From IMG/VR virus record IMGVR_UViG_3300042691_015157, positions 1 through 20,155 of that record: DNA of 20,155 nt. One strand, written 5' to 3'. A program made the position numbers and the translations under genes. Positions 1 through 6,582 of this stretch are shown here, in pieces. Source of the DNA: a virus. Each line of letters starts with the position of its first letter. Position 1 is the stretch's first letter. The notes under the pieces were generated by a model. It ran no database searches and was not told the DNA's origin. It saw nothing but the letters and a program-made list of their open reading frames with translations.

Positions 1-4
1 CTTG

Positions 5-1846
5 TTATTCGTCATTCTTTTTACTCCTGCGTTTCTTTATGGGTGTGGGGTCCAACGCATGCTGAGCCTCGGTGAGAAACGCACCGCATCCCAGAGCCTT
101 CGCAACCTTCACACATTCGATGATGTACCATTGGTAATCCAAGTCATCCGGTATCGCGTTATAATCTTCGATCAGCATGAAGGCACGAGCGCCATCAGTC
201 TTGGGAACCTTATTGCCATTCTTGGCGTAAGTCAAGGGAGAAAGCGTCCGGTCGGTGGTCTGATACCAGCGGACCACCTTCCCAAGGTACTCTTCGCCCT
301 GGACCGCTCCCCCGGTCACGCTCCGGGCCGAGAGGAACTCTACCAGCTTCCCGGCTCGCACCGTGTCCTCGAACGGGACACCCTTGGACAACCACTCGGC
401 GACAGCCTTGGCGACGACGGAGGCCGAGGGGTTCTTGCGGAGGTCCGGCGGAGCGTAGAGCCCCTTGGCCTTGACCTTGCGCTCGGGGGTGATGGCAACG
501 TAGTTGTTGACGTCTTTGAGTGCCAAGACCCTGTATGGTGTATACTCGAACTCGAAGCCCGAGGTCTTGGAGTAGTCATCGACGATCTTTTCCAGGACGG
601 GGCGATCCTTGTGGGGGTAACGGACAGCAATGCCGTCAGTGTTGGCGCTGACCACCTGGAACCCGGCGGCGACGAAGCGTTCGATGAGAACGAGGAGAGT
701 AAGCTGTCCGGTGAGAGTGATGGCGATCATCAGGTCAGGGCTGTAGAGCGGGCTGTGCTTCGCGGCGGTCTTACCAAATGTTCCGTTCAGCGAGATCTTG
801 AGAGTGTTGGCGGTGGTCTTGTCCCCGCTCTTCTTCGCTGCGAGGCGTCGATTGTAGATGCTCCGGTACTCATCGATGAACTTGCGCCCGGTGTTCTGCG
901 GGATGAGATCGCATAGGATGAGGATGCTGGGATAGTAAGACGCCGCGTCGATGTCGGTCAGCCCCCACTCCTTGTCTGCCAGATGACAGACCGACTTGTC
1001 GTGGGTGCTGTGGAGCCCGCCGACACCCATCTTGTAGGTACCGTCCCCGACTGAGATCGTGCGGTCCAGGAACTCCGGCAGCACCACGTGCCCGGTGTTA
1101 CGGTTGACCGAGAAATGACAGCCGTCAAGCTGTGTCTTGATCGCGTTCAGATGGGGGCTTTCGTAGGTGACGAAGTGAGGCACCTTGTAGGACACCGTGC
1201 CGGGGATCTTGGCCTGTCCGTAGGCGAGCTTGAGCCGCCGGACGAACGCGGCCTCAGCCATCTGCGTGTCTGACTTGGAGCGCATGTCCACGCCGTACAT
1301 CTGACTCATCTGGACCCGGAGCTTGAGCGGCTCGTCAAGCTGCTTCATCAACGCCTCGGTTGTGTCGAGGTCATTGTAGCAGTACTTCAGGACGAGCTCC
1401 CGCTGCTCATCCGTGAGGTGTGTCATGTGGTGGTAGGGGAGGTCCTTGAGCCACGGCATATGCATACGCGCTCCGTAGGCCTTCAGGGACACGAAGGACG
1501 GGGCGACCTCCTTGATGTCCACGTGGTCGGCAAGCACGCGGGGAAGCCTGAGAGCCTTCTCCGCGACCCAAGGGGTAACACGCTCTTCAATCAGACTGTC
1601 CGCGAGCTCCTTTATCTCGGCTTCTGAGAGGCCTTTGGCAGCCGCCGCCATAACCGGCAGGTCGAACCACCGACCGTTGAAGGTGACCAGAGTAATGTCT
1701 TGGTTCTCGATGAGAGCGCGGATGGGCTCGGGACCGCTCTCGTGGAGCCAGAGATGGAAGTACTTCCCGGTGTCCACATTCTTGCCGGCCAGCAAGAAGG
1801 AGTTGGGGTAGGTCTCCGTGTCCACGACGATGGTCTTGCGGGTCAC
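5..1846 (-). CDS. Family B DNA polymerase with 3'-5' exonuclease
   Basis: Replicative polymerase of 613 residues, compact for family B. The exonuclease motifs are visible: Exo I DTET (D9, E11), Exo II FNGRWFD (N57, D62) and Exo III YCYND (Y155, D159). Polymerase motif A is DIDAASYYPS (D300), motif B is KISLNGTFGK (K350, N354, G358) and motif C is ANTDG (D404). The usual first Asp of the DTD motif is Asn402, while the metal-binding second Asp is kept. The start is GTG; its GTGA overlaps the TGA of the 58-residue gene upstream, so translation is probably coupled. The stop TAA lies at 5-7, so the gene is complete. It is the last gene of the run that starts near 4894. It would copy the phage genome, presumably with the primase-helicase at 17-19 kb. 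Confidence 0.93.
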   Translation of the reverse strand: MTRKTIVVDTETYPNSFLLAGKNVDTGKYFHLWLHESGPEPIRALIENQDITLVTFNGRWFDLPVMAAAAKGLSEAEIKELADSLIEERVTPWVAEKALRLPRVLADHVDIKEVAPSFVSLKAYGARMHMPWLKDLPYHHMTHLTDEQRELVLKYCYNDLDTTEALMKQLDEPLKLRVQMSQMYGVDMRSKSDTQMAEAAFVRRLKLAYGQAKIPGTVSYKVPHFVTYESPHLNAIKTQLDGCHFSVNRNTGHVVLPEFLDRTISVGDGTYKMGVGGLHSTHDKSVCHLADKEWGLTDIDAASYYPSILILCDLIPQNTGRKFIDEYRSIYNRRLAAKKSGDKTTANTLKISLNGTFGKTAAKHSPLYSPDLMIAITLTGQLTLLVLIERFVAAGFQVVSANTDGIAVRYPHKDRPVLEKIVDDYSKTSGFEFEYTPYRVLALKDVNNYVAITPERKVKAKGLYAPPDLRKNPSASVVAKAVAEWLSKGVPFEDTVRAGKLVEFLSARSVTGGAVQGEEYLGKVVRWYQTTDRTLSPLTYAKNGNKVPKTDGARAFMLIEDYNAIPDDLDYQWYIIECVKVAKALGCGAFLTEAQHALDPTPIKKRRSKKNDE

Positions 1847-2019
1847 TTCTTCCGGTCCTTGAGCTGGTGCTTGTCTGCGAACTCGATGAGCTTGAGCATG
1901 ACCTCTGGCTCCAGAGTTAGCACCTCGTTGCGGTGGTTCATCACGGCCAGCAAGACGTTGTAGCCGTCAAACCGGGCGTAGACCCCGTCGCCGAGGTAGA
2001 TGTGTGTTGCGTCGCTCAT
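1843..2019 (-). CDS. Small conserved-type phage protein, 58 aa
   Basis: This 58-residue frame (IYLGDGVYARFDGYNVLL near the N terminus, LTLEPEVMLKLIEFA in the second half) fills the gap between the polymerase and the 77-residue gene. Its ATG overlaps the upstream TGA as ATGA and its TGA overlaps the polymerase GTG, which is the coupling pattern of this operon. A small phage protein with a GDGVYA-FDGY beta-hairpin, often near replication genes, is familiar from phage genomes. Its function is unknown to me. No signal or membrane segment is seen. Confidence 0.8.
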   Translation of the reverse strand: MSDATHIYLGDGVYARFDGYNVLLAVMNHRNEVLTLEPEVMLKLIEFADKHQLKDRKK

Positions 2020-2249
2020 TGCAGAGTTCCCTTGACTTCCAGATACAGCTTGGCCTCTGCCGCCAGCTCGCGAATGTGTTGAGAGGGGTACTCATCAACC
2101 AGGAGGGTCATAGACTTGAGGCACTCGGGGCACCCTATTTCGTTGGCCTCAATGTGATCCGCCGCACTGAAAAGGAAGATAGCGGGGACCGGGTGGACCC
2201 AACGGTTCACAGACCGCATGACGAAGACGAGGCGTTCACGCGACCTCAT
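2016..2249 (-). CDS. Hypothetical protein, 77 aa
   Basis: Not recognised. Residues 1-30 are basic and hydrophobic with an IFLF stretch; the middle holds a CPEC pair (about residues 40-43) that could bind a metal but has no clear partner pair; the C-terminal third looks helical. Both ends overlap neighbours as ATGA (start with the DUF3310 gene, stop with the 58-residue gene), which supports it as a real cistron of the replication operon. Confidence 0.7.
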   Translation of the reverse strand: MRSRERLVFVMRSVNRWVHPVPAIFLFSAADHIEANEIGCPECLKSMTLLVDEYPSQHIRELAAEAKLYLEVKGTLQ

Positions 2250-2701
2250 GACCTTACCTCCTTCTCCGCACGAGCCAGAGAGGTTTTGCGCCGCCCCAGC
2301 ATATCTTCACGATACTGTCTCGTCTTGTTGGACGCGATTGTCTTCCAGCACTCCGGGTCAATCTCAAGAGCCCGCGCCATGACCACCGCCCGACGCTTGA
2401 CCCGGTTGACCGGGTGTTGATCCTGATCCACGTAGCCGTGGGGCTGGGGTCCGGCTTCCCGCTCTTGCTGAATCTCGGCGACCAAGAGCTCCCGCTTCTT
2501 GGCGAGGTAGTGAGCCGCCTTATCAAGGTCCTCCAGCTGACCCTGAAGCGACGGGTGCTTCTTGCCAAGCCGCCACAAATACTTGGTGCACGTTGCTACA
2601 AAATAGTCCCAGCCGAGAGCCGCGACGATATCCCAATGCGGGGGGATACCTTCATTCTGGTAATGGGTGCCGCCCACCTGCTTCTTGTTGGCTTCAGACA
2701 T
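2246..2701 (-). CDS. DUF3310 (SaV-like) protein
   Basis: A 151-residue protein whose N-terminal half carries the DUF3310 signature: KQVGGTHY near residue 8, PHWDIV near residue 21, then KYLWRLGKK and EDLDKAAHYL. The family is common in phages next to nucleotide-metabolism and replication genes; its biochemical role is not settled. The C-terminal 70 residues are basic, rich in Arg and Lys, and not part of the usual domain. Its ATG overlaps the TGA of the HD-domain gene by one base (TGATG) and its stop overlaps the next gene (ATGA). Confidence 0.85.
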   Translation of the reverse strand: MSEANKKQVGGTHYQNEGIPPHWDIVAALGWDYFVATCTKYLWRLGKKHPSLQGQLEDLDKAAHYLAKKRELLVAEIQQEREAGPQPHGYVDQDQHPVNRVKRRAVVMARALEIDPECWKTIASNKTRQYREDMLGRRKTSLARAEKEVRS

Positions 2702-3216
2702 CAGAGGTTGTCCTTCATGTCACGATGGTACTGGTTGAGTTCGTCGATGAACGCCGTGAACTTCGCCCCGCCTTCCAGGTAGTAGGGCTCGAGCGCATCA
2801 AGCCCCCGGACGACGATGGCCGAGGCGTAGAGGTTGCCCATCATCACCTCCTTGGTGCAGTGGAGGACAAGCTCGCCGAGGTCCGCCACCTTGAGCACCG
2901 CCGCCTCCTTCTCGGTCAGGTCGTACTCCACGCCCATGTCCATGAGGATACGGGCCTCGGCTTTCTCGATGAGGCTGGCAATCTCTGGTGCTGCCCACTT
3001 GAAGGTCGCCGGCAGATCCCCGGTGACGCTCTCGGCGGCGTCGTGGAAGAGCGCGGCCTTGATCAGAGCGAGAGACGGGTCGGGCTCCAGGTGAAGCACG
3101 ATCGCCAGCACGCCCCAAGCGTGGGCCGAGACGGTCTGGTCGTTCAGCCGGGGAGCGGTGTGGTAACGCAGAGTATCGCCGGAGCGATAGAGCTTGAGGA
3201 GTTGGTCAAAGTTCAC
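2701..3216 (-). CDS. HD-domain 5'-deoxynucleotidase-like protein (YfbR type)
   Basis: A 171-residue HD-domain phosphohydrolase. Metal ligands fit the YfbR family: SAHAW (H32), LFHDAAE (H58, D59), a TGDLPATFK loop after it (compare TGDLPTPVK in YfbR) and KVADLGE (D112). YfbR proteins remove the 5' phosphate from dNMPs. In a phage this can shape the deoxynucleotide pool, which fits the hypermodification cluster upstream. The start is GTG, overlapping the TGA of the DnaA-domain gene as GTGA. Confidence in the HD fold is high, in exact substrate moderate. Confidence 0.85.
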   Translation of the reverse strand: MNFDQLLKLYRSGDTLRYHTAPRLNDQTVSAHAWGVLAIVLHLEPDPSLALIKAALFHDAAESVTGDLPATFKWAAPEIASLIEKAEARILMDMGVEYDLTEKEAAVLKVADLGELVLHCTKEVMMGNLYASAIVVRGLDALEPYYLEGGAKFTAFIDELNQYHRDMKDNL

Positions 3217-3683
3217 TTCGTTATCCTTTTCAGTTCTTGTTCAACTTCGGTTATTTTCTGGCTATCTGCCTCAGCCAGAAAGGTTCGCACCTCGTAGAGT
3301 ATTGTCGTGTGGTCCCGGTTCATGAGCCGCCCGATGCGTGGAAGGCTCATCCCGGTTCGCTGCCGCATCAGGTAAGAGGCGTGCTTGCGAGCGGTAACCA
3401 ATCTGGCCTTTCTACTCCTCCCAGTCAAGTGCATAATTTCGATCCCGTAGACGGTCGACACCGCGCAGAGGATCAGGGAGGCCATGGGTATCAGGTTCTG
3501 CTTGCGCAGATTTTCTACCCGGCGAGCCGTCTCCTCCAACAGGGCGGCGATGCGGCGCTGCTCACGCTCTGCAGCCTGAGCAGCCTTCAGCTTGGCCGCC
3601 ATCCGCCGCTTGTAGTAGGCGTCGGTGCCGTCAATCCTGAAGAACCCACCATCGAGGGCTGCCGCTATCGCCTTCTCGTTCAT
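3213..3683 (-). CDS. DnaA domain IV-like DNA-binding protein without the ATPase
   Basis: A 156-residue protein. Residues 25-62 are a charged, probably coiled-coil helix. Residues about 70-150 match the C-terminal DNA-binding domain of the initiator DnaA: a VSTVYGIEIMHLTGRSR helix, TARKHASYLMRQRTG, then SLPRIGRLMNRDHTTILY with the signature DHTT (D124-T127). In DnaA this domain reads DnaA boxes. No Walker motifs or AAA+ module are present, so it cannot be a full initiator. It may bind host DnaA boxes or phage sites as a helper, a competitor with DnaA, or a transcription factor. Both ends overlap neighbours as ATGA/GTGA. Confidence 0.85.
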   Translation of the reverse strand: MNEKAIAAALDGGFFRIDGTDAYYKRRMAAKLKAAQAAEREQRRIAALLEETARRVENLRKQNLIPMASLILCAVSTVYGIEIMHLTGRSRKARLVTARKHASYLMRQRTGMSLPRIGRLMNRDHTTILYEVRTFLAEADSQKITEVEQELKRITK

Positions 3684-3847
3684 GCGTCGCGCTCAGCCTT
3701 CTTGAGCTCGTCCTTGCGCAGGGTCTCGGTGGTCTCTTCATCGAACCAAGAGACTTCGATCATGTCGTCAGGCAGCACCGCCTTGACCACGCCGGAGTTC
3801 AGGGTCTTCTTGTGGGTGACGAAATCACCCTCTTTGAACTTTGTCAT
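3680..3847 (-). CDS. Small SH3-like beta protein, 55 aa
   Basis: A 55-residue frame in the gap between the 80-residue gene and the DnaA-domain gene. The sequence pattern FKEGDFVTHKK, SGVVKAVL and MIEVSWFDEETTETL looks like a small SH3/KOW-type barrel (GD-V, G-V, V-W strand pattern), followed by a charged helix. The start ATG overlaps the previous TGA and its stop overlaps the next ATG (ATGA at both ends). Function unknown; the fold is my inference. Confidence 0.75.
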   Translation of the reverse strand: MTKFKEGDFVTHKKTLNSGVVKAVLPDDMIEVSWFDEETTETLRKDELKKAERDA

Positions 3848-4086
3848 GATACTATCCTCATTCGGCCGAATTGGCCTGTTTCGTATTTGTGTCTGTTCTC
3901 CATCTCCTCCCAGACGGTGGCCGGGTTGGAGGTGGTTCCGTTGGCGTAAAGTCTCAGGAAGCTCGAGCCCACGGCGGCGTAGAGATAGCCATCCCGCCGG
4001 GCCAGCTTGGTCTGCTTGTAGACTCCCTTGGAGGACCGAAGGATCACTTGGTCCTCGATGATGGTGAAGAGTATGGAGGTGTTCAT
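3844..4086 (-). CDS. Hypothetical protein, 80 aa
   Basis: Not recognised. The first half reads as alternating beta strands (SILFTIIEDQVILRS, YLYAAVGSSFLRLYA), the second half is polar with a basic tail. There is no clear Shine-Dalgarno before the ATG, which lies 7 bases after the outer-membrane protein stop, so translation may rely on coupling. The stop overlaps the 55-residue gene as ATGA. Confidence 0.65.
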   Translation of the reverse strand: MNTSILFTIIEDQVILRSSKGVYKQTKLARRDGYLYAAVGSSFLRLYANGTTSNPATVWEEMENRHKYETGQFGRMRIVS

Positions 4087-4093
4087 AGCGGCG

Positions 4094-4603
4094 TCAGAAG
4101 TTGAAGTTCAAGCCGGTGCGGACTTCAAAGCTCTCGGTCTCGCCGCGATAGAGGCCTTCCAGCTTGATGGACGTGTTGGAGCCCATCATCACTTCGATGC
4201 CGCCGCCGCCCACGATGCCAGCCACAGCCGCGCTGGCGGTGAAGCCGCCGAAGTCGGCACTGAGCGCGGTCGCGCCGTAGCCCGCCGTGGCATAGACCAG
4301 GAAGCCATCGAGGTCGTACCCGGCGCGCAGCCGGATCGAGTCGTTGGCGTAACCGAAGCCTTCCCATGTACCAGCCATCAGGTCGCCTTCGATGCCGATG
4401 ATGACGCTGTCGGCCACGTTCCAGTTATAGCCCAGCGTGACGCCGCCAGCCCAAGCCGGGTCATAGCCCTCAACCAGCGGGCTGACGCCCGTGACGAGGC
4501 CAGCGTAGAAGCCCTGGAAGTCCGACTTGCCATCGGCGTCGGATGCGAGGGTCGGGGTTGCCGCGAGGATGATCGCTGCGGCTGCGAGGAGGTAGGTCTT
4601 CAT
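4094..4603 (-). CDS. Outer-membrane beta-barrel protein (Omp25/31-like)
   Basis: 169 residues from the ATG at 4603, which follows an AGAAAGGTGAG ribosome-binding site. A GTG at 4612 is in frame but lies inside that site, so it is rejected as start. Residues 1-21 form a signal peptide (MKTYLLAAAAIILAATPTLA, cut after A-L-A-S region). The mature protein reads FYAGLVTGVSP, GGVTLGYNW, IIGIEGDLMAG, IRLRAGYDLDGFLVYATAGYG, and ends LNFNF with the C-terminal Phe that BAM recognises, the pattern of a small eight-strand barrel of the porin/Omp_b-brl family. Such a gene is unusual in a phage replication operon. It may be a host-derived moron, for example altering the infected cell surface. That role is inference. 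Confidence 0.88.
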   Translation of the reverse strand: MKTYLLAAAAIILAATPTLASDADGKSDFQGFYAGLVTGVSPLVEGYDPAWAGGVTLGYNWNVADSVIIGIEGDLMAGTWEGFGYANDSIRLRAGYDLDGFLVYATAGYGATALSADFGGFTASAAVAGIVGGGGIEVMMGSNTSIKLEGLYRGETESFEVRTGLNFNF

Positions 4604-4628
4604 ATTGCTCACCTTTCTAAATTATCGG

Positions 4629-4733
4629 TTACAGTGCGAGGAGGAAGTAGGCGACCGCCGCGAGGACGATCAGTGCGAGGAGGCTGCCGATGTTGTCGGC
4701 CAGCGTACCGGGGGTTGTGCGGAAGCGGTTCAT
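4629..4733 (-). CDS. Single-span membrane peptide, 34 aa
   Basis: A 34-residue frame: a short basic N terminus (MNRFRTTPGT) followed by one hydrophobic segment (about residues 14-34, IGSLLALIVLAAVAYFLLAL) running to the end. It starts by ATGA overlap with the 54-residue gene and lies just before the outer-membrane protein gene. It is likely an inner-membrane peptide. Its position among envelope-directed products suggests a role at the cell surface, but it could also be a holin-like or inhibitory peptide; nothing in the sequence decides this. Confidence 0.65.
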   Translation of the reverse strand: MNRFRTTPGTLADNIGSLLALIVLAAVAYFLLAL

Positions 4734-4894
4734 GCCGCCTCCTTCATGGCTTCAGCCACACCGCGCGGATCAGCGCCAGCCATGACAGCCTTGAGGGCCT
4801 CCTGCAGGGCGACTGCAGGAAGGCGACGGCAGGTCTTACCATCGATGAAGCGGCGAAGCTGTTGAGCGGCGGTCATGGGGGAAATCTTGGTCAT
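4730..4894 (-). CDS. Hypothetical helical protein, 54 aa, first gene of its transcript
   Basis: Not recognised. 54 residues, mostly helical (MTAAQQLRRFIDGK, ALQEALKAVMAG). It directly follows promoter P1 and the shared leader hairpin, with the standard ribosome-binding leader ATAACGGAGAACACAG before the ATG. Its stop overlaps the ATG of the membrane peptide. It is thus the first cistron of the run that ends with the DNA polymerase. Confidence 0.7.
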   Translation of the reverse strand: MTKISPMTAAQQLRRFIDGKTCRRLPAVALQEALKAVMAGADPRGVAEAMKEAA

Positions 4895-4914
4895 CTGTGT
4901 TCTCCGTTATAGCC

Positions 4915-4930
4915 GTGGCGTCAGCGCCAC
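4915..4930 (-). promoter_or_regulatory. Leader hairpin, P1 transcript
   Basis: Perfect 6-bp stem GTGGCG / CGCCAC with a CTGA loop in the leftward RNA, ending 4 bases before the ATAACGGAGAAC leader. Similar GGCG-loop-CGCC elements precede other cassette genes. Confidence 0.7.
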
Positions 4931-4939
4931 CGTCCCCTC

Positions 4940-4968
4940 AATATGCGCTGCCTAAAAACAGAAGTCAA
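4940..4968 (-). promoter_or_regulatory. Cassette promoter P1
   Basis: -35 TTGACT (4963-4968), 17-bp spacer, -10 CATATT (4940-4945); AAAAATAAAGC directly upstream as an UP-like box. It drives the run from the 54-residue gene to the DNA polymerase. The -35 box contains the stop codon TGA (4965-4967) of the thymidylate-synthase-like gene. Downstream are a perfect hairpin (4915-4930) and the leader ATAACGGAGAAC (4899-4910). Confidence 0.85.
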
Positions 4969-5918
4969 GCTTTATTTTTGCGCTGCAGCCAACTTTTTTG
5001 CGCGAGGTCCCAATCTTGGGCTGCGACCGGGACGTAACACTGCCTGGAACCCTGTCGATAGCGAAGGAACGACTCCCACATCGGGGCAACCACCTCCCGG
5101 AAGAAGAGGGTATGGGAGTCGACACAGTTACCTCTAGAGAAGAAGTTGAACAGGTCGTCGTCGAAGTCCGCCGGGTCCACGCCGGTCTCGAACAGCGGGT
5201 GAGGTCGGATACCGAGGATGGGGTAGGGGTTGGCGATATACGGGACGTCCTGAACCCGCTCCCAGTCCGGAGTATCCACGTAGGCGTGCATGTTGTTGGT
5301 CGTGTGGTGGTAAAGGCCGACGCCAACCCCGATGTGCCCGGCGAGGTATTCCAATAGCATGGTGAACTGCGGGAAATTGGCACCTCCCGCCGGGCCTCCC
5401 CAGACGACATCGTTGGAACGGTTGAACACGTGGATGTTCAGCTTGCCATCCCGGATGTCCAGGGCAGCGCACAGGTTGCAGGCGGTATCCTTACCCTCGT
5501 ACAAGATGTCGTCGGGATGACGGATCTGCAACACGACCTGACGATCCTGGGGGTTGCGCTTGAGGCGCTTGATCGCCGCGTGGATCTGGTCTACTCCGGC
5601 CCGGAGCCGGAAGCCGTAGGCGGCGTTGAAGTTCTTGCCATCATCCGAATAGTTCCGGAAGCGGGAGACGATGTTGGCGAGGAAGTCCACATCACGTCTG
5701 CCGGCGAGGATCCACAGCGGCTCGAAGAAGTGCAGGTAAGGGTTGATGTTGCGCTTGGAGCAGAACAACACCCGCTGGGTTGGCTGACTGTAAGAGATGG
5801 TGACCGGTGCGGGAGCGCGAAGCACCCGACCGTTGCGGCTGGTCTCCATCACGCCGGAACGCTGGAGCATGCGGACGGTCTGGGGCCATGCGTCGTTGCA
5901 GTTTTCGTAGATGTACAT
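4965..5918 (-). CDS. Thymidylate synthase-family enzyme, probable dUMP hydroxymethylase
   Basis: 317 residues of the ThyA fold. Visible landmarks: EPLWILAGRRDVDFL (substrate loop Trp), RQVVLQIRHPDD, catalytic Cys147 in DTACNLC, the NRSND version of the QRSxD motif (R167, S168, D170), Asn181 at the position that reads the pyrimidine, and MHAY (H211, Y213). The run NRSNDVVWG..GAN..FTMLLEY is typical of phage thymidylate-synthase-like enzymes that make 5-hydroxymethyl-dUMP in phages with altered thymine, and differs from host ThyA by an insertion before Asn181 and by ACN in place of PCH. Next to the kinase and transferase genes this favours dUMP hydroxymethylase; ordinary thymidylate synthase remains possible. 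Start ATG overlaps the kinase stop (TAATG). Its stop codon TGA lies inside the -35 box of P1. Confidence 0.85.
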   Translation of the reverse strand: MYIYENCNDAWPQTVRMLQRSGVMETSRNGRVLRAPAPVTISYSQPTQRVLFCSKRNINPYLHFFEPLWILAGRRDVDFLANIVSRFRNYSDDGKNFNAAYGFRLRAGVDQIHAAIKRLKRNPQDRQVVLQIRHPDDILYEGKDTACNLCAALDIRDGKLNIHVFNRSNDVVWGGPAGGANFPQFTMLLEYLAGHIGVGVGLYHHTTNNMHAYVDTPDWERVQDVPYIANPYPILGIRPHPLFETGVDPADFDDDLFNFFSRGNCVDSHTLFFREVVAPMWESFLRYRQGSRQCYVPVAAQDWDLAQKSWLQRKNKA

Positions 5919-6517
5919 TATTCGTTCTCCTGGAACAGGCGGTAGAGCTGATGGTGGGCGTCGGTGTGGTCGATGTCCACGACGCGGTAGCCCTCCTCGA
6001 TAAGGCGAGCCCGAGCCTTGATCGTGTCTTCGTGCTTCTGGCGAGTGTTGGTCTCGTTGAGAGGCTTCTCCTCACCCCTCGCAGCCCGGCGAGCCCGGAC
6101 GCGGGCCAGGCAGACCTCGATGGGGGTATCAAGCACGGCGAAGATGACCTTGTCCCGGCCAGCCTCCTCAAGCATCGCCTTGGGGAGGGTTGCTCCGGCA
6201 CTCACAGAGCTTGCCAGCAGCCCTTCACACAGGACGTTACCCCCGGCGCGGTAGGCCTTGGTCACGAGCTCGGCGTGCTCGGCCTGCGTTCCCATAACAT
6301 CCAATCCGCCGCAGGTATTGGCGTAGGAGCCCACGAGGTAGAGCGGGAACTTCAGAAGCGGAGGGGTGATGGCGTAGCCCATGACGCGATGAGTGACCAG
6401 ACCCTTGGGACTGGTGAAGGACTTGGTCATCGCGCTGTGTGCGAATTGGAAGAAGCCCCGGACGGCGGTCGTCTTGCCGCTGCCAGAGGTACCACGAAGG
6501 TTGATGATTACAGGCAA
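5918..6517 (-). CDS. P-loop kinase, candidate 5-hydroxymethyl-dU DNA kinase
   Basis: 199 residues with a clear Walker A, GTSGSGKTT (residues 9-17), a NVLCEGLL strand followed by a helix, and an Arg-rich lid (about residues 137-148, ARVRARRAARGE), as in small nucleotide or nucleoside kinases. It sits between the dUMP-hydroxymethylase-like gene and the helical-domain gene, so the best guess is the kinase that phosphorylates 5-hydroxymethyl-dU, in DNA, as the first hypermodification step. A deoxynucleoside monophosphate kinase is the main alternative. The start is TTG at 6517, 8 bases after the GGAG of the shared ATAACGGAGAAC leader. Its own weak cassette promoter and hairpin lie upstream (6539-6573). 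Confidence 0.75.
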   Translation of the reverse strand: MPVIINLRGTSGSGKTTAVRGFFQFAHSAMTKSFTSPKGLVTHRVMGYAITPPLLKFPLYLVGSYANTCGGLDVMGTQAEHAELVTKAYRAGGNVLCEGLLASSVSAGATLPKAMLEEAGRDKVIFAVLDTPIEVCLARVRARRAARGEEKPLNETNTRQKHEDTIKARARLIEEGYRVVDIDHTDAHHQLYRLFQENE

Positions 6518-6538
6518 GGTGTGTTCTCCGTTATAAGT

Positions 6539-6554
6539 GGCGTCACGCTACGCC
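6539..6554 (-). promoter_or_regulatory. Leader hairpin, kinase gene
   Basis: Perfect 5-bp stem GGCGT / ACGCC around AGCGTG, just upstream of ATAACGGAGAAC; it overlaps the poor -10 of P2. Confidence 0.65.
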
Positions 6555-6573
6555 GGGTTGAGGGGAAAGTCAA
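6545..6573 (-). promoter_or_regulatory. Degenerate cassette promoter P2
   Basis: -35 TTGACT (6568-6573) at the family position before the kinase gene, but 17 bp downstream the -10 reads TAGCGT and the AAAAATAA box is missing. The leader hairpin (6539-6554) and ATAACGGAGAAC (6523-6534) are intact. It may be weak, dependent on an activator, or decayed. Confidence 0.5.
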
Positions 6574-6582
6574 GCGGAAAGT

